Positions 1-13,141 of a stretch of 64,000 nucleotides of DNA are shown piece by piece (the stretch's first letter is position 1; the number at the start of each line of letters is the position of its first letter). The stretch spans positions 194,501 through 258,500 of the forward strand of contig JAAOOA010000371.1 of assembly GCA_012861695.1 (NCBI GenBank), written 5' to 3'. The position numbers and the translations under genes are program-made. The notes beneath the pieces were generated by a model that worked only from the letters and a program-made list of their open reading frames with translations, did no database searches and had not been told where the DNA came from. The DNA is from Trematomus loennbergii. Its lineage: Eukaryota > Chordata > Actinopteri > Perciformes > Nototheniidae.

Positions 1-1197
1 TCAGCTTCTTTCCTCCTCCTTCATCCTCCAAACACACACGTCTCCATTTCTTTTCCTTCCCACTATCTTTCTCTTACCTTGATCTCTGCCCTCATGCTGC
101 TCTATCACTCTTTCTTCCCAATCCTCTTTTCCATTCCGGTCACTTCTTTTTCTCCCTGTTTCATGTCCACATGCCTTGCACAGGAATCTTCCTCTCTCCG
201 CATGCTCTCTTTCCGTGCTGTGTCTTCTGATGGTTTTTACATTCGGTTTCAGCTGATAGGGTTTGGCAGTATTTTTGTGAAACTGTTTAACTCATAGTTG
301 CCAGTATTTAACATATGTAGTATTTATATATCAAAGAATAACCATTTCCTGTAAGCAAATTCAGTTTATTTACTTTATTTGATACCCAAGGTTTGATTAA
401 AGAAAACGTGTCTGGGCTGTATATCCGTCCCATTATAATGAATGTTTCTCGAATGACATTCGAGAGGGATTTCCCTCAAATTGGTACAAATGATCACTTT
501 GCTGATCTAAGGTCACTGACCTAATAACTCAAGTACCCATATGCTTAGTAAGGCAATTTGACAGAATGTTTTCATCTGTGTGGAGAACACAGTGATCAAT
601 ATCGCATATATTTTTGAAAGGGTCCCTTTTATGCTTTTGAAAAGCCTCAATTGGACTCCTTTGCTTACATCCAGAACATAATGACATCACTACGTAACAC
701 TCACGCTTCTGTTGGCTAGCGCTCCAACACATTGTACGTGATAGGCTAAGGGGCGGGACATCTCTAAGCGGTTGACCAATCACAACAGAGCCGGCCAGCT
801 AACCAATCAGAGCAGACTGGGCTCTGGTTTCAGACAGAGGGTGAAAAGAGGTGCTGCAGCACAGGCAGTATGAGAAAAATAAAGAGCTTTTTGAACATTA
901 AAGCATGGAGACATGTCACAGTAGAGACACTACATACTGATATGAATCTGAAAATAGGAATATTTTTGGCTGTCTTTTATGTTTCCTCTTTTGCGAGTTG
1001 AGTTTCTCGCCAGTGTATATTGCTCTGGCTTTTGAGCCACCAGAAGCAGCATTTTGTTTCTCTTACTCATTTTGCTTATTTAGATGTTCAAGGAGCATAA
1101 ACAAAATGATTTCTTAAAGGTTTGAAAAAGCTTTTAGCAAATATGTCTCGAGTGTGTTTGTTTATTCTTCTCGATAGTGTATAGTAAGTGGCTTACA
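1..1197. other. Intron 1 sequence, no gene seen
   Basis: No coding exon is recognised. The first 160 bases are CT-rich. A block at about 635-930 looks like an old short interspersed repeat: it has two closely spaced CCAAT-type motifs (ACCAATCACAACAGAGC near 775 and ACCAATCAGAGC near 801), and its beginning (AAAAGCCTC.ATTGGACTCC near 638) recurs near 21215. Assigning the block to a repeat family is inference. Confidence 0.5.
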
Positions 1198-1614
1198 TTA
1201 AAGGTGGGGTAGGTAAGTTTGAGAAACCGGCTCGAGATACACTTTTTGTTAAGAATGCTCTTAACATCCCGATAGCAATGAATATCTTAAGTGCTTTGAC
1301 AAAAAATCCATACAAAAATATCATCTGTGGAAGCCGTAATACTGTAAAAAGCACGACCAATCATCTGAGCCGGTCCGGCTAAAATAACTGGATGGCCTAC
1401 CTGCCTGTCAGCCTTCCATCTGTGCACAAACTTATCTCGTGCCCTCATTGGTCATGTGCGCGTTCGTGTGTGTTGGAGGAGGGGCTCTGTAAGGAAGTGG
1501 CAGATTTATATAAATAAAACTTGATTTGATTTGATTTGATTTGTTCCGGCTGTGTATTTTCAAATTCTAGCGCACTCGAGCTGGTTTCTCCAAAATGACC
1601 TACCCCACCTTTAA
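1198..1614 (+). mobile_element. Kolobok-like MITE, family A copy 1
   Basis: The element is bounded by TTAA at 1198-1201 and 1611-1614. Its ends are inverted: AGGTGGGGTAGGTAAGTTTG on the left and the complement of it, ending CCTACCCCACCT, on the right. The same sequence recurs at 41974-42347 and 56915-57301, the latter inverted. There is no coding capacity. A short (TTGAT)n run near 1515-1540 is private to this copy. TTAA target sites fit Kolobok or piggyBac; Kolobok is preferred because related TTAA elements in this window carry THAP-like remnants. Confidence 0.8.
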
Positions 1615-3852
1615 ACGCCGGGTAGCTACAGCCAGGGGATTTGATTGGCCATTAGTCATAGTGCATTTTCAAGATTCAATATCCTAAGGCTTTATTGTCA
1701 TAGGCATAGCAAAACAAATCTTAAATCCAAAGCTCCTCTAACAATGTAACAACATACTGTATAATTAAGACATAAACAGAAACATATAGGAGCAAGTAAA
1801 TAGCGCAGGTGACGTAATGGTGTGCTAAAAACGGTGGAAAATATCCATGTAAAACAGAATGAGATCTGACAGAATGAGAAATGTAATTCCGTGCAGGAGT
1901 TTCAAATACTTTAAATTGTAATGTGATACATATTTGGACTATTATCATATGTAAGAGATTTCACGCAAAGGCTGTCCATAATTGTGAACAATATAAATGT
2001 TTATTTGAACGTTTCCCAATGCCGAGAGTCACATATTCGGTATTATATAATAGATTCAATCAAATTGAGTCTGAAAATGAGGGTTTAACAGACCTTCCCT
2101 GAACAACAGTAATTACAGCATTAGAGGTTTCTTTCATCAGAGACGATTGTGTTTCTTCTCGCTTTTGTTGGTTATTGCTTCTCTGCTGCGTCTCTAATTG
2201 TGCCCTCAGAAAGTTTTGCTGTCTTATATCTTGTTTTCTTCTGATTGATTTCACGGTTCCTCCGAGCTCTGCGGTATTCTGAGTGTCTGTCTGTATTAAT
2301 TACTGGATTTAATTAGCGTTGCTGTATTGTTCGCTGGTGGGTTTCCTCAGCTGCTGCTCAACTTTGAAACACGGCGTGGTCCCAACACATCGGCCTTGAG
2401 ACGTGTTGGCATGCAAGCATTGTTGTTTAGTTGAATTATAGAAATGCACTTTGAGTTTTTTGTCATTGCTTTTCAATGCATTGCTTTTGGACAAGGAACC
2501 AGAGTAGTGTCTTTGGTGGTAAGCATGGTCAAGATGCTAAATACTTTTAATGATATTTTACTTTTTATGTTGATGGGGATATAAACTGAAACAGAACAAA
2601 ATGTTACACAATACCCCCACTGACATAATGCATCCTTTAGTTATAATAATTAAACACTTTTCATAGAGAGGATGCAGCTGCTTCAACAATGTGGTCCACC
2701 AGTGTTTCCTCCAGACCAGGGCTGAGAGGGCGTCCACCCGAGAGCGGGGGGGGGGGGGGTCCACGCGCATGCTCCACTAGCACCCCCCCCCCCGCTCATC
2801 GCGTCCAAATCGCGCACGTTCCGTGTTGTCCTGTGGCAGGCACCGCCGATGTGGAAACAATCTTCAATACTCCGAAAATAATCCCACCAGAGTCCTTTGC
2901 CCCTCCAACAGCGGGATGTCCTTGTCCTATTTCCCTTTCGTCATTGCAAGCGATAAAAACGTATTAATTTTTTTGGACGCCCTCGGCTCGAGTTCAGGCC
3001 GTTCGGAGCTGAATAATGGCGTCAAATGACGGCAAGACGCCCCCCCCCAAAAAAACAAACAAAATAAGACATTGAATTAATCTCAGAAGTTAAAATGTAT
3101 TAGCACACATGCAGCATGCGTACATGATACACAATTCATTTGAATACAAGAAGGTAAAATAGGCAAAATGATGAATACAATTAAATGATCAAAAAATCAA
3201 AAAATAACCCACTCAGTGAAAGAGAGACAGACATAAGACACAATAAAGGAATCAAACATAATAATGAAAATAATACATACAAAAGACAATTAATGAATAC
3301 ATACAAATGTAATACGAATAATTAAGACCAATTAATGGGGCATGTTGCTAATTCATAGCCAAGTTAACAATATACCCTGAGTGCTTTAAAATAAACCTAA
3401 ATGTAACTTTAAAGGGGAATTGCATCAATGTTAGTATTTTTTAGAAGATCGCATCTGCGTATTTGCAAATGTCAGCAGCTCAAGGATACATTTTCTGCTA
3501 CTTTCATAACACGCCTAAATCTCCGTACAACCTGACTGCGTCCAGCGTTGCATTGTGGTTAACGTAAGCTCTAGGTTTTGATAAGGAGAAGAAAATGCAT
3601 CAGATAGAAATTGATTTTGATCCTTTATTGGGAACCATTGTGAGTCTGACAATGTGATTCTGGTGCAATCTGCTTTTGACTCCCAAGCAGCCCCTTGAAG
3701 GCGTGGGAAGAACAAAATAGATAAAAAATTCACTCTCAACTTAATTCTCCAAAAAGATTGAAGTTCAATTATCTTTCAGCTGGAAAACACATCATCACAG
3801 TTTATTCACCTGGCACTTTATGCATGAATATAAAACTGCTAGATGTTCCTGC
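1615..3852. other. Intron 1 sequence, no gene seen
   Basis: No gene is recognised. The interval 2690-3055 is GC-rich and contains a 14-base G run (2746-2759), an 11-base C run (2783-2793) and a further C run near 3041. GGGCGTCCA near 2719 and TGGACGCCC near 2975 form a short inverted pair. This may be a degraded GC-rich transposon, but no second copy was seen. The part from 3050 to 3850 is AT-rich and featureless. Confidence 0.4.
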
Positions 3853-6800
3853 TTAACCTGTTAAGCCCTGAGCCTGTTTTTCAGCTTTCAGGCTCGAAAA
3901 TGCCACTTACACAACAAAGACTATATCTTCACTTCTAAAAGGGGGAAATTAATAATCTTTTTTCTCAAAGCAAGGTTACATCTGTGAGTTGGATGAAGAA
4001 GTGTCAGAAATCAATATAGATGTTTTTATTTTAAAATAATTCATATGGAACATAGTAAAAACATGTAAATTCTATCTCCGCCTAAAAAAAAAACATTACA
4101 GATAGTGAAAACCACCCTTGGATGATGGGTTAGTAGACTAAAAGCTTTAGGAATCCAAAGTACAAAATATAATAAGTACCCTGTATCAAGATTGATGCAA
4201 AACAAGATAAATTTGACCTTTTTAGAGAGATTTAGAAAAATAAAGTCCAGGCGGACTCACCTCTGGGTAATTTGGGAACCATCAGTTCCATTTGACCTTT
4301 TTCACTGTAAAAATCATTTTATTACTTTGAATTATCACTATAGGTATTCATTCCATCCAAATACAACTGTTGTAAAAAAAAAAAAAAAAATATACAAAAT
4401 GAAGTTTGACTCCAACTGGAGCAGATTTATTTAAAACTTTACAATTAGCATGCCATTCCTCGTAACAATTTTTTTTGGAAGTGAAGCACAGAGGGACCTC
4501 ACACTTCCTGCAGTACACAGCTGTCTTCACCTTCTTTTTGCCAGCATCATGGCAGTTCCTGCAGTTCTTCCTGATCCGGACATCTTTTCCATAAAACTTG
4601 GGCCTGCATGCGAGTGGTGGTGGGGTGGTGGTGGTGGGGGGGGGGGGGTGGAGGTGTTCCAAATTCCAACATTTCTGCAGCAAGCTGCTCCCTGAAAGTC
4701 TTCTGTGTGTGTGGCTTTGTCCTGCTGGGGTCACTCGTCATCTTGTGCAGCTCCTTGTGGAATCACCTGGGAAATTGAAGTTATATGGCCATTTCTTCCT
4801 CCAGTAGTCCGATCGGTTGGGAACGGTGACGAGGCCTGAGAAAATTATAATGGACAGGAAAACATAGAAATCCCTCACAGTCAGCATTTTCCAAACATGC
4901 TTCTTTCCAGCCTGCAGTCTTTTCAGGGCGTTGGCATTCGTGTTGGAAATGATTGTATGAACCACTGAAGCGCTAAAAAAAAGTCTGAAAATGGAGAGGG
5001 GAGACCATGCTACAGTGGGGTCGAGCGCTGGGCCTGGGACCCTGGCTGGTGTGAAATTCAGTGGCTCTGGTGTTTGGTCATTCTCCTCTCTGTTGTGCCA
5101 CCCGAGTTCTTCTTCTGTCATTCTGGAAGAGGAAGAACCTTGGCCACGCTTCCTGCGTTTTACACATTTATCTGATGCTTTTCCTTTTCCTGGCTGAGGA
5201 GCGGGAGCCCCACCTCGGCCACGCTTCCTTTGGTTTACAGATGCATCTGACGCTGCAGAAAGCTGGTAGAAACCAGACGATGGTAGCTTTGGAAGTGAGT
5301 GCTTTTTGGATGCAGGCTGAGTGGCCAATACTGGTGCAGATCTCTTTCTGGAGGAATGTGATGGTGAGGCAGGTGTGGCAGGTGTGGGCTGGGTGAAAGT
5401 AGGCAGTGGTGAAGCCATTGCATCCTCATCTCCATCACTATGAATTGGAAAAACAAAGAGATTAGATTAATTCCTGTAATTCCTGTTTCCTTGGCAGTAA
5501 ACATGCCATTTTGAGTGTGTGAATGCAACACCTAGTGACTATAGAGCCATTTCATCCTCATCTCAACACTGGCCAACCCTGTCTCCTAAAAATGATGTTC
5601 CCACAGAACTAAACTCCAACTAAATACGTTTATTTTCTACATATTTTTGCCATTTATTGTCTTGCTTATAATAATGATAATAGTCATTTATAAATACCAT
5701 TTTAGAGCACACATTTGAAATCGACGATCGAGCTCGATATATGGTTAAATTAAAATCAGTAGGCGAGGCTGTAATTTCGCCAGCTGTTACTCTCATGAGC
5801 AAGGCAGAAAATAATAGTTTTATTATAGCGCTGTATTATTATTTATTAACTATATGAATAATCGTACACCAAATAAATAAGTAATAGATAAAAACAGAGA
5901 GATTACATACCTTTCCCGTGGTGGAATTTCATCATCAGAGTCACAACGCTCCGGGTTCCGTTCTGCCTGCAGGAGATCCTCGTCGTCTGACTCAGAATCA
6001 ACAGGTAACATGTCTGCATCGCTGTCAGCATTAGTCACCATTTCCATTGCCTGTAAAGTCGTAAGCATCTCTTTCCTGCAAGCCATTATTACAAGTATAG
6101 CAAGTATAGCAAAAGTCCTAAACGCCAATCTTGTAGTCTGCTCCGTTATCTGCTGTCCGCTCTGTGCGCTCTGGGTCCTGCTGCAATTCCTCTTGTTTAC
6201 GTACTAAACACGCGTAGAGTGTGGTGCGTAGTGTGTGTGCCGCTGGCATTCACAATTTATACTTTACGCAGGACCATATCTATGGAACCCATTGGTCGAT
6301 TTGAGTGATTTACACCTTTTTCTTAACCATTAGATCCAATAGAATCCGATGGGCAGTTCCAAAATCTACGTAAACATTACCATTGCGGAGGTAATAGAGA
6401 AACAAACGAAGCACATCTGAAAGTACAAGCCTTGACTGCAAAACTTTATACCCAGTTTATTGCCATAAATATGATGATGTATTATCAGTAAAAATTCTAC
6501 GTGACACAGACACATTGGATTAACCTTGAGCGGCGTTTTTATTCCGTTGAACACAACTTTTGATCACAAATCAAAAAAGGTAAGATGTAATTATTGTAAT
6601 ATTTTTGAAACCGGATGTTGTTTACTTTCTCTTTTCTGGCTGAAAGCTCCGCAAATTCGGGGTCGTACAGTGATGACACTACATGTATGGAATATGTGGA
6701 GTCTTAGCTTTAATCGGATATCTTGTTTGTGCAGTTACGATAAGTAATAAGGGCATTTTGAGAGTGAGTGCTGTGCAAAACTCCGTTAGCATTAGTTAGC

Positions 6801-7012
6801 ATTTTTTCGCAAAATGCTAATTCTAAGGCTTGGTATTACTCTTGTGTTTCTTTTAGCTAAAAATGGTTCATATCTTCAGTTAGCTGAGATTATTACCGTT
6901 AATCTGGTGCTACACATTAATAGTTTCATAAATTTAAGAAGACCTGAGACATTATCTAAAAAAAAAAAAGTGGGAGGGGTCCAATGGGGGATCGCCGGGT
7001 TTAAGAGGTTAA
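3853..7012 (-). mobile_element. piggyBac element, copy a, with core-deleted transposase gene
   Basis: TTAA lies at 3853-3856 and 7009-7012. The terminal repeats read CCTGTTAAGCCC at the left and, reversed, CCTCTTAAACCC at the right. A hairpin-forming subterminal motif (GAGCCTG, T-rich loop, CAGGCTC) lies at 3870-3896. The element, about 3.15 kb, is the longest of four relatives here (8465-9062, 13142-14322, 34271-35393) and the only one with transposase sequence, on the minus strand. It is non-autonomous because the catalytic region is missing. Its right TTAA is also the left TTAA of the next element. Confidence 0.88.
4440..6086 (-). pseudogene. piggyBac transposase, both ends kept, catalytic core deleted
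   Basis: Exon 1 (6086-5911) starts MACRKEM and encodes an acidic Asp/Glu/Ser-rich N-terminus, as in PGBD-type transposases. A GT (gtatgt) donor follows at 5910 and an AG (ttcatag) acceptor at 5438; splicing keeps the frame. Exon 2 runs from 5437 through a Lys/Arg/Pro/Ser-rich stretch into the start of the transposase fold (VRDFYVFLSIIIFSGL, then YWRKKWPYNFNFP). At about 4765-4772 it jumps to the C-terminal tail (HKELHKMTSD), one frame off, so the region with the catalytic aspartates is absent. The tail continues through a poly-Pro/His tract (another frame change near the G run at 4636-4650) into a cysteine-rich finger, CRNCHDAGKKK...YCRKCEVPLCF...C, near 4590-4450. Domain assignment rests on family knowledge; loss of the core is read directly from the junction. 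Confidence 0.85.
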
Positions 7013-7497
7013 AGGGGACCTATCATGCAAAATGCACTTTTGTACGTCTTTTATACATGAATATGTGTCCCCGGTGTTCCAGGGAACTCACCAAGTGTCA
7101 GAAAACACAACCCTCTCTATTTTCCTCCATACCCAAATCTCTAAAAAAGGGGCTGCAACGGATCTGATAAAAACTGATCCAGATTTGAACACTGTCCTGA
7201 CGTCAGGACGGTGGCGCTACGGCTATTGGGCCAACTCCACCAATCAGGAGGAGACAGCCACGGCCATTGCCGTTCGAAAGCGCTGGAGACGCTGTAGTAC
7301 ATATGCCAGGCCTGTAGGTGGTGCTGTTCTCACTGAATCTGCCCTTGCAAAAACAGAGCTAAAAATGTCAAATTGAGCAAAATGAGGCATGGCTAAAATG
7401 CATGATCTGTTTGGTATTTAAAAAAAAAAAAGTATAAATATGCCTTATATAGTCCTACACTATATTATTCAAATATAGCATGATAGGTCCACTTTAA
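7009..7497 (+). mobile_element. Kolobok-like element, family B copy 1
   Basis: TTAA at 7009-7012 (shared with the neighbouring piggyBac) and at 7494-7497 flank inverted ends AGGGGACCTATCATGC and, reversed, AGTGGACCTATCATGC. The interior has a promoter-like block: the palindrome GTCCTGACGTCAGGAC (7194-7209) with a CRE core, and an ACCAATCAG CCAAT motif at about 7238. Three further copies of this type are at 20525, 35851 and 61670, and a diverged relative is at 53867. No complete protein is encoded; the apparent 114-residue open frame is repeat sequence conserved among the copies. Confidence 0.82.
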
Positions 7498-8464
<967 letters not shown>

Positions 8465-9062
8465 TTAACCTGTTAAGCCCCAAAGCCCCCGTCGGCGGCT
8501 TTTATTAATTTTTTTTATTTTAATTTTTTTTATTTGGATGGAATGAATACCTATGGTGGTAATTTAATGTAATACATCATTTTTATAGTCTGGTACCTGA
8601 AAAAGGTCAAATGGCACTGATGGAACCAGATGTACCCAAATGTGCCGAAAGCTTATTCCGCCTGTAACTTTTTTTGCTAAACCTCTCTAAAAAGGTCAAA
8701 TTTAACTTGTTTTGCCTCAATCTTGATACAGGGTACTTATTATATGTTATAGTTTGGATTCCTAAAGCTTTTAGTCTACCATCCCATCATTCAAGGGTGG
8801 TTTTCACTATAAGTAATGTTTTTTCTTTAGGCGGAGGTAAGAATTTACCTTTTTTTTACTATGTTCCATCTGAATTTACTCTGACTGAGAAAAATCTATA
8901 TTGATTCTGACACTTCTACATCCAACTCACAGATGTAACCTTGCTTTGATTAAAGAAATTATTCATATAACCCTTTTAGAAGTGAAGTTGTAGTCATTTG
9001 TTTTGGGCATGTCATTTTCGAGCCTGAAACCTGAAAAACAGGCTCGGGGCTTAACAGGTTAA
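8465..9062 (+). mobile_element. piggyBac MITE, copy b
   Basis: TTAA at 8465-8468 and 9059-9062 flank ends CCTGTTAAGCCCC and, reversed, CCTGTTAAGCCCC. The right subterminal region has the family hairpin (GAGCCTG...CAGGCTC, near 9019-9045). At 590 bases it is an internally deleted derivative with no transposase sequence. The motif block near 8680-8850 (AAAAGGTCAAATTTAACTTG and CTTTTAGTCTACC) is shared with copies c and d. Confidence 0.88.
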
Positions 9063-10224
9063 TGCAGCTTTAAGCCCTGTTCCTTTCTCCATGCCTGTCC
9101 TGCATGCTGTACACCAAACTGATCTTAGGAGATTCCAGAATAGGGATATCATTAATTCAGTTTATCGATCTCCACAGTGATGCCACGCCTACAGCCGCTA
9201 TCATGCCATCAGATTTAAATTAGAATCAAACAATGAGGTTACCATTACCCACGTAAGGTTTGTTCGTACCTTAGGGTTTTTTATCACCAAACAGATGCAC
9301 ATAGATACTTAGGTCGATATTGACAACGTGGGATTCAGGATGGATCGATAAGGAGAGGACTAGTCTGCTCTCTGTGGGGAAGAAAGCGATTGGAAAGATA
9401 AGTCAATGAAGCTGGGAAAAGAAAAACTAAACACACACAATCGATGTAAATCGTAACAAATCCTTCAATATATCACACTGAAGGCAGAATCAGTGTCTAA
9501 CTCTTTATTTTGTCAAATAAGGAAAGGATTGTGGATTGTTTGCAGCTTAATTTGCTTGACTATATAAGAGGGAAACATTGATAAACATGACTTCTTTAAA
9601 GGTGAAGGATGTGCAGACAAATAGGCTTTACACCACATTCAGGAAAGCACATTGAGGGTTTGCATTGAGAGGACAGATACATCAAAAGCATTGTCATCAG
9701 AAGCTGCAGAGAGACAAATGAAAACCTCATCACCTTGAAGAAAAGCTTTTGAACCCAGAGGAGAAAATGCTATTTAAAATCCATAACCCAAAAACAAACC
9801 TCAGTTTCCTGAACGCAAAAGGTTGTCCTTCAGCCATTTATTCCCCAAAGAGCCTAAAGTACATCATTCACTTAATAATCGCCGACCCTTTTCCCCACAT
9901 TTCATTTGTTTCCAGCGCCGGGGGCAAGGTCTGGATGAAGCTATTTATCAGAGAGAATTCAAGCTAAAATACATCCTGAGAGGTTTGATATTTGTGTTTC
10001 TCCGCACACAGTGATTCAGCCTCTAAGCAGCGTGGCTAAATCACTTCTGTAAGCGGAGCTGCTTTGTATCCCTATTTACAAGAGACAGTGGACTGTCCAG
10101 TTTATTTGCTGTAATGCTCAAATCAGGTGTGACAAATCAAAGCTTTTCAACAGCAGCGATTAAACAATATCAATTCAGACAAAGTCGTAGCACTAAAGGG
10201 CTTTGTTGGCCATAAACAAACACT
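9063..10224. other. Intron 1 sequence, no gene seen
   Basis: No exon, RNA gene or recognisable repeat was found; base composition is ordinary. Open frames here are short and lack splice context. Confidence 0.5.
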
Positions 10225-10553
10225 ATTAGGTTTAGGGATGCCAGAAACTGACCATGATCAAATTCGAAAATCGGACAGCCCTGGCGAATATTAATCGATT
10301 ATGCTGGCTTCCTCCAAGTTTACAGTAAAACAAACTGGTGGTGTGACCAATGGCCATTTACAATTATTAATACTATTACTATTATTAGCATTAGTCTATA
10401 TTTTGGTTGAAACTAAGCCAGGAAAAAAAAGAAAAATATAAATAATAATAAAAAAATATATAAATAAAATCGAATTTAAAAATTATTTTCGATTATGGAG
10501 ACTGTAACGAATATTCGAAAAATCGAATAATCGCCGGCATCCCTAATTAGGTT
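10225..10553. mobile_element. hAT MITE, family A copy 1
   Basis: An exact 8-base duplication ATTAGGTT (10225-10232 and 10546-10553) flanks a 313-base element. It starts TAGGGATGCCAGAAACTG and ends CGCCGGCATCCCTA, with inverted TAGGGATGCC ends. The interior is AT-rich with TCGAA/TTCGA motifs. A 213-base sibling with its own 8-base duplication is at 39740-39968. Eight-base duplications with TAGGG/CAGGG ends are diagnostic of hAT. Confidence 0.93.
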
Positions 10554-10741
10554 ACACAAACACAGATTTGTCATTAATATATTTAGTTGTTAATGTGAAC
10601 GGTTCCCCTTGGGACCTATACCAGAATATCTAAGAAGAAGCGTAGCTAGCTGGAGCTACGATAACAACCGTGAGAAGACAATACACGGAGTACTTAATTG
10701 TGTGTGTGTGTGTGTTGTGTGTGTTAGAGAGAGAGATGTAT

Positions 10742-10742
<1 letters not shown>

Positions 10743-10789
<47 letters not shown>

Positions 10790-10792
10790 GCA

Positions 10793-10845
<53 letters not shown>
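10743..10845. repeat. (AC)n microsatellite with (GCAC)n core
   Basis: AC runs flank a short GCAC-rich core (about 10788-10811). A shorter GT run lies just upstream at 10701-10723, so the locus could fold back on itself. Confidence 0.95.
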
Positions 10846-10847
<2 letters not shown>

Positions 10848-11784
10848 CATATTACCAAAATGTGGACATACACATATTTCTACACACTTTCAATATCATT
10901 TTGATTTGATTGATTATATACAATACAATACAATTATATTGTACAAATATATATTCAATTATGTTCAGCTTCTTCCCATAATATTGTTAACATGGCACTG
11001 TTACTGTTAGCGCCTTTTACAGTGGGATTTGTCAATTCTGTGTTTTGATAAAGCTAGGGTAAGGATAAGGTGGAAAGTTACAAAAGTAAATTGAGTTTTT
11101 TAACTACATTTTAATCCAGTTTGTTTTCGTCAATGATAGTCAGGGTTGATATCGTCGCAGTCTGTATTTGAAGACGTCAACTGCCTTCAAGTTATTGAAA
11201 AAAAGATTGTTGAGGAACATTTTTTTAAATAGTTTTTGTTATCAAAATGAACACGATATACTTGTTTCAATCGTGTATTGCCTAATGTGAAACCCTGCAT
11301 TTACTAGAAGATAATGACAGTTTAGAGAGCAGCCAGAAAAAGCAGTTTTCTCCGTCATCATTTTCAAGTTCACTTTCCTTTCTCTCATCAGTATTTCCTG
11401 AGGTGTTTATCTCCGCTCCGAGCTGGTCTCGAGCCACTGGAGTGTGCTATAATCATAGCCTAATGACAGATAATCTGAAGAACACTAAATGACTTTTAAT
11501 CCTAGCCTAATGACAGATAATACCACTGCTCCCCCGCTGTGTGTCTGAAAGCGCTGATCTGCATTTTCACCCTCGCTTCTGGGTGTTTTAAGTGACTCAC
11601 GGGTTTCTCCGAATAACCACTTTTTAAACTCGCAACTAATGAAATGTAAACTTTGTTGTCAGTTTACTTTCTGAAACTTGCCTGAAAGTCAGATCTAAAC
11701 AGCGGTTAGTAAGTCAGAGTCAGGTGAAACATATTAATATTCAGACAGCTTCTGCCCCGCTGTGATTAAACTTCACGAGGGCTG

Positions 11785-11974
11785 ACATGATGGACAGGTA
11801 ATCACATTTTATTTTCCTTGAACTCGGTGACCAGTGTCTCAGCTCATTACACTGCAATATCTGCATGCTTTGGTTATTTACATGCCCAGTGTTGAAGGAA
11901 GGGTTTGATTATTCAGCGGCTGCAGGCTGTGGAGGGATTTAATATGAGTTATAGTAAATTATTGAGATGCTGGA
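11785..11974 (+). repeat. Source copy of a 190-base local duplication
   Basis: This segment, from ACATGATGGACAGGTAATC to GAGATGCTGGA, is present again at 12837-13026 with only three substitutions and no gaps. Flanking sequence is not shared. This copy sits in apparently unique intron and continues smoothly on both sides, so it is taken as the source. Confidence 0.93.
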
Positions 11975-12836
11975 GGCTGAGAGGCAAATTCAGGAGTGTT
12001 ATTACTCACACATTGAAGGCTATTCGTTGCCCTAAGGAAGAGTTTGTTATTTAAACTCTGCAGGCTCCAGGCGAATATTACGGTCGCTTGATTAAATCTC
12101 ATAAAGTATCCCTCATCTTACCCAGGATTAATCCGGAGAGTGGGAACCAGAGCTTATTTCAGGTATGGCTTTCTCTCGTGTGAATTTATTGCTTTTCAGT
12201 GAACTTCTTGTTTGCTCAAAACAAAGCCTTTGGGGCTTCCGGTCCTATAAGATTCATGAGAGGGCAGCATCAGCGAGAGCAAGGGTGAGGAGAAAGGAAA
12301 AGTCTCCCTTCATATTTCTTCTTTAGTGTCATTTATGGAAATGTGTGCAGGCAAAGTGGAGCCGTGACTGGGAGCAGATGAAGTCAAGGATACAGAGCCA
12401 CCAGTCATGAATCTACATTTACTGCATTAACCCAGAAACAGGGAGTTAAGTGAGGAGCAGTCCATCCATTTGATATCTGGACCTGCTGGACGGCTTTATT
12501 GTTCAAGGCCGTCCCCTGAAGAAGTCTGGCTGCCCAAAGAGTGAAGCCATTCATCAAATGGAGCTGGCGTTATAGAAGATGACTTGCTGTCGCCCCAAAT
12601 ATCAGCGCTCATCTGCTAAGGTCACGATACTCCATCACTCCCAGACAGTAGACTCAAACAACAAATGATTGTGTGATTGTGTGAACTCTATTTGCTCCAG
12701 CGGGTACATTAGTTATGACCGCCGTATTTGGATATTTTACTGGAGAAATCAAACTCACCAACTGTCTGCATTAGTTATCAAGGTCACCGGGCTCTTTCAG
12801 TCTCTATTACAGCAGGGATTAGACCAGGGGTGGGGA

Positions 12837-13026
12837 ACATGATGGACAGGTAATCACATTTTATTTTCCTTGAACTCGGTGACCAGTGTCTCAGCTCATT
12901 ACACTGCATTATCTGCATGCTTTGGTTATTTACATGCCCAGTGTTGAAGGAAGGGTTTGATTATTCAGCGGCTGCAAGCTGTGGAGGGATTTAATATGAG
13001 TTACAGTAAATTATTGAGATGCTGGA
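12837..13026 (+). repeat. 190-base templated copy inside the hAT-like element
   Basis: This is the second copy of 11785-11974. It begins at the last bases of the hAT terminal repeat (GGGGAAC|ATGATGG) and rejoins the element at GCTGGA|ACCTCCGG. The element motif GGAAC appears on both sides. The junctions show 2-3 bases of microhomology with the source. Confidence 0.93.
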
Positions 13027-13141
13027 ACCTCCGGCCTCCGGGCCGTATACGGACCGCGAGACCATTTGGTACGGCCTTCAAGGTAATTTATAAACACACG
13101 CAAAAAAGAAAAAAATTAAAGAAATCTAGACCGCAAAATAA

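Larger units (their letters stand above)
10554..12816. other. Intron 1 sequence, no gene seen
   Basis: It contains the AC array at 10743-10845 and the source of a locally copied 190-base block (11785-11974, listed separately). A short direct repeat, CCTAATGACAGATAAT, occurs near 11458 and 11504. No coding exon is recognised. Confidence 0.5.

Noticed and set aside
4738..5418. A 226-codon minus-strand frame as a host gene
   Set aside because: It lies inside TTAA-bounded piggyBac ends, matches transposase N-terminal features and stops at the deletion junction.
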